Assembly: GCA_036677425.1 (NCBI GenBank)
Contig: JARFVT010000009.1
Coordinates: 1 to 35,231 of the forward strand
Direction of reading: 5' to 3'
From: JARFVT01 sp036677425
GTDB taxonomy: Bacteria; Pseudomonadota; Alphaproteobacteria; UBA8366; Aestuariispiraceae
Length of the DNA: 35,231 bases
Shown: positions 31,635-35,231 of the stretch, piece after piece
Numbering within the stretch: the stretch's first letter is position 1
Layout: each line of letters starts with the position of its first letter
The notes under the pieces: model-generated
Databases searched by the model: none
What the model was told of the DNA's origin: nothing
Seen by the model: the letters and a program-made list of their open reading frames with translations, nothing else
Translations under genes and position numbers: made by a program

Positions 31635-32344
31635 TAAATCCCGTAAGCCATCGATCTTATCAATAACCCTGAACCCTTACGATTACCATATTTACCAGTT
31701 AATTTATTTATCCGTCCATTATGCCGCGCCTTGCGCCATGCATATAATGTTCGTGCCGATATTGATTTGATATTTGCAAAAATCTTATCATCAATATTAT
31801 CTAATCTCCGCAAATTATATTTTCCACAAAACCCATTTAACCCCGCCCATAAACCCATACCGTTATAACCGCGTAAGAAATTTTCAAATGAATTTAATAT
31901 ATATAACCGTGCCTGCGCCCGATCTTGTTGATTTTCTGATAATGAAAAAACTGGATGCGTCGGCAGGGATGAAACCGCCGCATCCATAGGAACAGCGCGG
32001 TGTCGATCATCACCGTCATCGCTGTTGGAATGAGGAGAAGAGCCAATAAGCCTTTCCCCAAACGCATTCACTTGATCATCTATTTTATCTATGTTTATTT
32101 CTTCTATTAAATGGCTTTTTAACACTATTGGTAAATCCGCAACCATATATTCAAAACCACCGCCACCATCACGCCCAGACCGCTTTTGCTTCACCCAATC
32201 TTGCCGCTTTGCCAATAATAAAACACCCCGTTTTGTCCGTGGCATCGCCGCGATATCATGGGCAACAATCAACCGAGCGATCTCACGCGCACTCATTGCC
32301 ACCTTGGCCGCCTTGGGGTTATATATGGCTTGGCCTTGGCTCAT
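31634..32344 (-). CDS. A: Transposase A N-terminal DNA-binding part, frameshifted
   Basis: The N-terminal part of MuA. IARLIVAHDIAAMPRTKRGV and WVKQKRSGRDGGGGFEYMVADL match the MuA/repressor end-binding domain; ISARTLYAWRKARHNGRIN (about 190-208) is a further helix-turn-helix. Homologous reading stops after GNRKGSG. A one-base shift at CCC 31667-31669 (GGG on the coding strand) is needed to continue as VIDKIDGLRDLMIALI; a fourth G would give one protein of 755 residues. In the sequence as given, the transposase is two polypeptides, so transposition is probably lost unless frameshifting or a sequencing error is involved. Confidence 0.85.
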   Translation of the reverse strand: MSQGQAIYNPKAAKVAMSAREIARLIVAHDIAAMPRTKRGVLLLAKRQDWVKQKRSGRDGGGGFEYMVADLPIVLKSHLIEEINIDKIDDQVNAFGERLIGSSPHSNSDDGDDRHRAVPMDAAVSSLPTHPVFSLSENQQDRAQARLYILNSFENFLRGYNGMGLWAGLNGFCGKYNLRRLDNIDDKIFANIKSISARTLYAWRKARHNGRINKLTGKYGNRKGSGLLIRSMAYGI

Positions 32345-33192
32345 TATTCACCTATCGCCAAATCTATTTGATCTTTTTCTAAAATGACCAAGCCATCATT
32401 GGCTAAATATTCTAAAAATTGTGTTTGGGTCGATGGTTTTAAAGAATAATAATGTTGTAACATCTTTGATAATGGATCGGCCTTGGCATTGGCTAGGCTT
32501 TCAATATTTGATCCATCGGCAATTTTAAATGCCATCTCTGGCGTTTTTATCCGTGGGTCATTGACCATTTCATCAACCGCAGTTTTTTGTAAATCTGGCG
32601 ATAATTTGGCTATTTTATCTAAAACCGCACCATTTTCCGCCAACCAACTACCCTTGATCATATCGCGTGAATATTGCGTTAAGCCGTTATAACGCTTAAT
32701 AAAACGTTCTATCGAACGCTTATCATAGCCTGTTTTTTCTGCCGTTTCATCTGTAAAAGAAAAACAAAGCGACAAGTTGTCGTTTTGATTTCTTTCTATA
32801 AAATCAACCGACTTTCGATCACCGCCCACAATTGTTTCTGGATGCTCGACTTCATAAATCGCTTTTAATTCTGATAACGAAGCCGCTTGATCAAATGGGT
32901 TTAACTCGCGGCGATATAAATTTTCAATAATCTCTAACGCCCGCGCCTTTGACCAATCCACATCCAATATAAATGCGGGTATGGTCTTTAATTTCAACAT
33001 CCGACAGGCCGCCAGCCGATGCCCACCCGCAACCAAAATATACCGACCATCATCATCTAACCGTACTTGTATTGGACTTTGCAAACCTTCACGGGCAATA
33101 GATTCCGCCAAAACCTCCGCCCATGCGCTATCCACATCGCGTAACCGCTTGCTATCGTCAATATCCCCAATATCAATCTGTTGTATTTTCAT
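32344..33192 (-). CDS. ParB-like (ParB/Srx nuclease-type) early protein
   Basis: A 282-residue protein with the ParB N-terminal domain: IGDIDDSKRLRDVD, LAESIAREGLQSPIQVRLDD, the GGHRLAACRMLKLKTIPAFI motif (about 56-75), and IENLYRRELNPFDQAASLSE (about 89-108). Relatives occur just before the transposase in several Mu-like phages of alphaproteobacteria, with unknown function; CTPase and DNA-binding activity is possible because the GGHRL segment is the CTP-binding motif of ParB. It shares the last base with the transposase start and is preceded by CAGGAT. No parA gene is present, so a partition role is unlikely. Confidence 0.85.
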   Translation of the reverse strand: MKIQQIDIGDIDDSKRLRDVDSAWAEVLAESIAREGLQSPIQVRLDDDGRYILVAGGHRLAACRMLKLKTIPAFILDVDWSKARALEIIENLYRRELNPFDQAASLSELKAIYEVEHPETIVGGDRKSVDFIERNQNDNLSLCFSFTDETAEKTGYDKRSIERFIKRYNGLTQYSRDMIKGSWLAENGAVLDKIAKLSPDLQKTAVDEMVNDPRIKTPEMAFKIADGSNIESLANAKADPLSKMLQHYYSLKPSTQTQFLEYLANDGLVILEKDQIDLAIGE

Positions 33193-33292
33193 TTAAAATA
33201 ATCCTGATTTTTTAAAATATTCCCAATCCACAATATTCCATCTATAGTGGATCTGTAAAAACGATCAATAGTCGAAAATTTTGAAACTTGGC

Positions 33293-33324
33293 GGCAAGAC
33301 GGTGCCAGAAACACACGCCTTGCC
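33293..33324 (+). promoter_or_regulatory. Hairpin in the leader of the plus-strand early gene
   Basis: An interrupted inverted repeat, GGCAAG.CG.GTG paired with CAC.CG.CTTGCC, with a 7-base loop, lies 40 bases before the ATG at 33364. No T-run follows, so it is not a standard terminator. A TATAAA lies after it (about 33332), but no matching -35 box is seen. It may act as an attenuator or operator for the gene. Confidence 0.35.
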
Positions 33325-33363
33325 TTGCTCCTATAAACCCTAACTTTAACAGGAGGCATTTGA

Positions 33364-33843
33364 ATGTCTGTCGATTTAATGCATGAATATTTAAATAATA
33401 TTTGTGATTTATATTCAACACCAATAAAATCTATAAAAGGCAGGGAAGCTGTTGAATATTTATGGCCTATAAATGATATTTTTAAACCAAAGATGCTGCA
33501 TATTAGAAAATTTAAATATAATATAAAATTTGAAAAAGAAGCAGACAGTGCATTAAAAAAATTACTTGATATGCCTGTTGAAAATATATTTAAAGATATA
33601 AAAGCAGGAACATGGCGGGTTTTGCTGGAGCGATACTTACAATATATTATCGTTTGCATGGCTAATGAATCGCACAATAAACCTTTCATTACTTTACCTT
33701 CTGTTCTAAATTCAGAACAAATAAAAGTTGCTTTATTGCTTTTTGGGCTTCATGAAATGAAACTCCCTCACAAACCTGCTGAAAGATCAAATTATCTATT
33801 GCCCGAAAATGTTGTGGGCTTAGATTCTTGGCGTAATTTATAA
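33364..33843 (+). CDS. Unknown plus-strand gene inside the early operon
   Basis: A 159-residue protein with a strong ribosome site AGGAGG at 8 bases. The product is mixed, with INDIFKPKMLHIRKFKYN in the middle and LNSEQIKVALLLFGLHEMKL near the end; no membrane segment, signal or known motif is seen. Its base content is lower in G+C than that of its neighbours. It reads opposite to the early operon and stops just inside the small gene at 33859. Placement and base content suggest a later insertion into the early region, perhaps a cargo gene expressed in the lysogen (superinfection or defence). That is inference from position. Confidence 0.65.
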   Translation: MSVDLMHEYLNNICDLYSTPIKSIKGREAVEYLWPINDIFKPKMLHIRKFKYNIKFEKEADSALKKLLDMPVENIFKDIKAGTWRVLLERYLQYIIVCMANESHNKPFITLPSVLNSEQIKVALLLFGLHEMKLPHKPAERSNYLLPENVVGLDSWRNL

Positions 33844-33859
33844 CATTGCAATTTTTCAT
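33689..33859 (-). CDS. Possible 56-residue early protein, antisense overlap
   Basis: A minus-strand frame from ATG 33859, one base after the Ner-like gene's stop, giving MKNCNVINYAKNLSPQHF and then QQVCEGVSFHEAQKAIKQL, a believable helix-turn-helix-like pattern. It overlaps the plus-strand gene at 33364-33843 by 155 bases, so at most one may be important. A gene here would fit the early operon order. I cannot decide from sequence alone. Confidence 0.35.
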   Translation of the reverse strand: MKNCNVINYAKNLSPQHFRAIDNLIFQQVCEGVSFHEAQKAIKQLLFVLNLEQKVK

Positions 33860-33860
33860 G

Positions 33861-34106
33861 TTACGCTGCCTCTTTTTTTGGTGTTGGTCGTTCAATATCT
33901 TTAGGCCAATCTAAATCATCGGGCCAATTATCGGAGAACCACTGAAGCCCTAAATTAAAGCTACGAATAGTTACATCTGAGCCATTTCTTATATTTTTAA
34001 GCCTAGCACCATGATTGAAAATCAAGGTAGAAACCCGCGCCTCCGAAAGATTTTTAGAGGGGCAATATAAGTCGCTTAAGGTGATTAAATTCTTTGTCTT
34101 TATCAT
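33861..34106 (-). CDS. Ner/Cro-like small DNA-binding protein
   Basis: An 81-residue protein, the first gene of the early operon, beginning at its own promoter with the ATG 6 bases after the -10 box (leaderless). The sequence LSEARVSTLIFNHGARLKNI is helix-turn-helix-like; RSFNLGLQWFSDNWPDDLDW near the C-terminus, with WPKDIERP, is typical of a small phage family. By position it corresponds to Mu Ner, which turns off early and repressor transcription. The family match is not to Ner itself, so the role is inferred from place. Confidence 0.65.
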   Translation of the reverse strand: MIKTKNLITLSDLYCPSKNLSEARVSTLIFNHGARLKNIRNGSDVTIRSFNLGLQWFSDNWPDDLDWPKDIERPTPKKEAA

Positions 34107-34183
34107 GCGGTAACTATACCAGTAAATATACCGCTGTCAATATTTTATTGACATTTTTTATGTTTTGCGGTTTTTATACCGTA
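34106..34183. promoter_or_regulatory. Divergent early/repressor promoters and operators
   Basis: The two -35 boxes lie back to back in the palindrome TGTCAATATTTTATTGACA (34135-34153). Early promoter (minus): -35 34140-34135, 16-base spacer, -10 TATAGT 34118-34113, ATG at 34106. Repressor promoter (plus): TTGACA 34148-34153, 18-base spacer, -10 TTTTAT 34172-34177, ATG at 34183. Both ATGs sit 5 to 6 bases after the -10 box, so both mRNAs would be leaderless. The motif TGCGGT...TATACC occurs at 34107-34121 and 34166-34180, and a half copy ATACCGC at 34128-34134; these flank the -10 boxes and are likely repressor operators. Confidence 0.8.
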
Positions 34184-34911
34184 TGAATTTAGAAATATTA
34201 TTAAAGAAGATAGCCGAAAGACTGGTTGAGCTTGGCATATCAGAACAAAGAGCTTCAACGTTAGCCCTTAATAGTCCTGATGCTATAAGAAATTGGCGGC
34301 GAGGACATGACCCACGTTTTTCACCTGTTGTGAAATTGTGTGATTTTTTAGAGATACCTTTAATCTTTAAAGAGAAGATTAATTATAGCAATAATATTGA
34401 AAGCCTTGCCGATTGTGTTATCCCTCATCATGGGGATATTGCGGCGGGTGGCAGTGATGCCCCAGAAGATGGGCGTTTACCCTCTTTTTCTGGGGATACT
34501 GGCGATAAAGTTCCAGCACCCACGGGGGTCGGCGTTGAGGAATATTCAAAAAATGGTGGATTGTTAGCAGTTACAGTGCGTGGAAGTTCTATGCAGCCCA
34601 AATATTGCAATGGCGACTATATATATATGTATAAAAATGCGCCCGATTTAAATAATAGTGAGCTATTAGGCAAAGATTGCGCCATAACATTAACCAGCAA
34701 ACATGATCATGCGGTATATTTAAAATGCCTTCGCCGCCCTGATAATGGCGAAAAAAGCTATTTCAATTTGGAGAGCATCAATAAAAATTGGGACACGATG
34801 GTTAATATCCCGGTAAAATTCGCACTGCCTGTGCGATTTGTTCAACATAAAATAAGCCTAAAAACAGTTCCCACCTCAAATTTTGCCATTTTGCCGCAAA
34901 CCCCTGCATAA
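34183..34911 (+). CDS. c: LexA/CI-like phage repressor, S24 peptidase
   Basis: A 242-residue repressor. The N-terminal helix-turn-helix is at about 17-40 (LGISEQRASTLALNSPDAIR). The C-terminal S24 domain holds the Ala-Gly cleavage site at 88-89 (DIAAGGSD), catalytic Ser136 in VRGSSMQPK and Lys181 in VYLKCLRR. This is a self-cleaving, RecA-responsive design, unlike Mu c, which is not of the S24 type, so SOS induction is likely. The start is ATG 34183; an upstream TTG at 34165 would lie inside the promoter. It reads away from the early operon toward the phage left end. The C-terminal 25 residues extend past the S24 domain. Confidence 0.93.
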   Translation: MNLEILLKKIAERLVELGISEQRASTLALNSPDAIRNWRRGHDPRFSPVVKLCDFLEIPLIFKEKINYSNNIESLADCVIPHHGDIAAGGSDAPEDGRLPSFSGDTGDKVPAPTGVGVEEYSKNGGLLAVTVRGSSMQPKYCNGDYIYMYKNAPDLNNSELLGKDCAITLTSKHDHAVYLKCLRRPDNGEKSYFNLESINKNWDTMVNIPVKFALPVRFVQHKISLKTVPTSNFAILPQTPA

Positions 34912-34980
34912 TCAACAAAAATAAGGTGGGAACTCCAAACGCTAAGGTGGGAACTGAGTTCCCACCTTAAATTTTTATAA
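34866..34980 (+). terminator. Repressor terminator with four AGTTCCCACCT copies
   Basis: Four copies of an 11-mer occur within 103 bases: AGTTCCCACCT at 34866 (inside the repressor gene) and 34957, and its complement AGGTGGGAACT at 34924 and 34945. Copies 3 and 4 form a perfect 12-bp hairpin (34944-34968, one-base centre) followed by AATTTTT, a probable terminator of repressor transcription. Copies 1 and 2 can pair with each other, or copy 2 with copy 4 (13 bp), so alternative folds compete. The repeated motif could also be a binding site. Confidence 0.65.
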
Positions 34981-35099
34981 ATCATGTCTAAGGCTTTATG
35001 TCGTGTGGCTTTGCGCTAAAATACTAGAACTAATGAAAATGCGAAATTTGGCCTATTTAACAATCCATCTGTCCGAATGCAATTTTTTGATATCTATTT

Positions 35100-35230
35100 A
35101 AAAAGACTTTCACAAAATCGCCTCTATGGCGCACAGAATAACACTTACATCACATAACATCCCGTAAAAAACCGTTATATCCCGCCTAAATAACCTATTT
35201 TTACTATGTAATCCTAAGTGTCTCTCTACA
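35100..35230. repeat. Phage left end with transposase sites
   Basis: The last 27 bases, read from 35230 inward as TGTAG...TTACATAG, match the right end at 18 positions and form the L1-type site. Two further candidate sites, weaker, lie inward: 35163-35187 (GGTTTT core, about 9 of 22 bases) and 35112-35133 (with an exact CGCCATA). Mu has three spaced sites, L1 to L3, at this end. From 34981 to 35100 I see no gene or clear signal. Confidence 0.7.
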
Positions 35231-35231
35231 G

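Larger units (their letters stand above)
6..35230 (-). mobile_element. Complete Mu-like transposable prophage
   Basis: Both ends carry the TG...CA termini of transposable phages, and the first 27 bases match the reverse complement of the last 27 at 18 positions, including TGTAG and TTACATAG. Between them lies a full Mu-like set: repressor, transposase A and B, GemA, Mor/C activator, Mu-type head genes, and a P2-type tail. The phage map is oriented right to left: the repressor/transposase end (Mu left end) is at 35230 and the methyltransferase end (Mu right end) is at 6. The length of 35,225 bp is close to the 36-37 kb of Mu. Several genes are broken, so the element may no longer be active. 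Confidence 0.95.

Noticed and set aside
33293..33324. Leader hairpin as a type III toxin-antitoxin RNA repeat
   Set aside because: Only one hairpin, no tandem copies, and the following protein has no toxin pattern.
33189..33689. Minus-strand frame of 166 codons below the unknown plus-strand gene
   Set aside because: It is antisense to the gene at 33364, which has a strong ribosome site; the text is rich in Ser/Phe/Ile with no ribosome site.
34923..34968. GGTGGGAACT repeats as plasmid-type iterons
   Set aside because: No Rep initiator is encoded and the copies are inverted, not evenly spaced direct repeats.
1..35231. CRISPR arrays, tRNA or rRNA genes
   Set aside because: No regularly spaced direct repeats of the right length and no cloverleaf or rRNA segment was recognised by eye.

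Overview
The window is one complete Mu-like transposable prophage, from base 6 to base 35230, with 5 bases of host DNA before it and 1 base after. The ends read TGTAG... and ...CTACA and form an imperfect 27-bp terminal inverted repeat (18 of 27 bases identical). The 5-bp flank GTTGG and the single G after the last base fit a 5-bp target duplication. The DNA is AT-rich by eye. The GTA-type 3TM holin, a ParB-like early gene and the general gene set suggest a low-GC alphaproteobacterial host; that is inference, because no host gene is present.

Nearly all phage genes lie on the minus strand, so the phage map runs right to left. A LexA/CI-like repressor (34183-34911, plus strand) diverges from a long early operon (34106 to 23782) across a compact switch at 34106-34183. 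The early operon holds a Ner-like small protein, ParB-like protein, MuA transposase (broken by a frameshift), MuB ATPase, several helix-turn-helix proteins, a stand-alone DnaA domain IV protein, DUF3164, an HNH protein, an MT-A70 DNA methyltransferase, GemA and a Mor/C-type activator. The late region starts with lysis genes (23689-22410), then Mu-type head genes (terminase, portal, minor head, protease with nested scaffold, capsid, connectors, 22107-13507). A P2-type contractile tail follows in P2 order (V, PAAR, W, J, I, fibre, FI, FII, E/E', T, U, X, D, 13514-1610), and a Dam-like methyltransferase sits where Mu has mom. Two long palindromes with the same spacing to a -10 box, one before the lysis genes and one before the protease gene, look like the target sites of the Mor/C-like activator (equivalents of Mu Plys and PI).

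Three plus-strand genes stand apart: a zinc-ribbon membrane protein at the right end (157-657), a two-helix membrane protein inside the tail operon (5359-5586), and an unknown gene inside the early operon (33364-33843). They are candidate cargo (moron) genes.

The prophage looks inactivated, or its sequence has errors. Transposase, sheath (FI), U and D are each broken by a one-base length change in a homopolymer. The PAAR protein has an in-frame TGA, tail gene E has an in-frame TAA and TAG although its P2-type slippery site is intact, and a small tail-region frame has no start codon. The homopolymer changes could be sequencing errors; the nonsense codons are harder to explain that way and favour real decay. 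No tRNA, rRNA or CRISPR array was seen.
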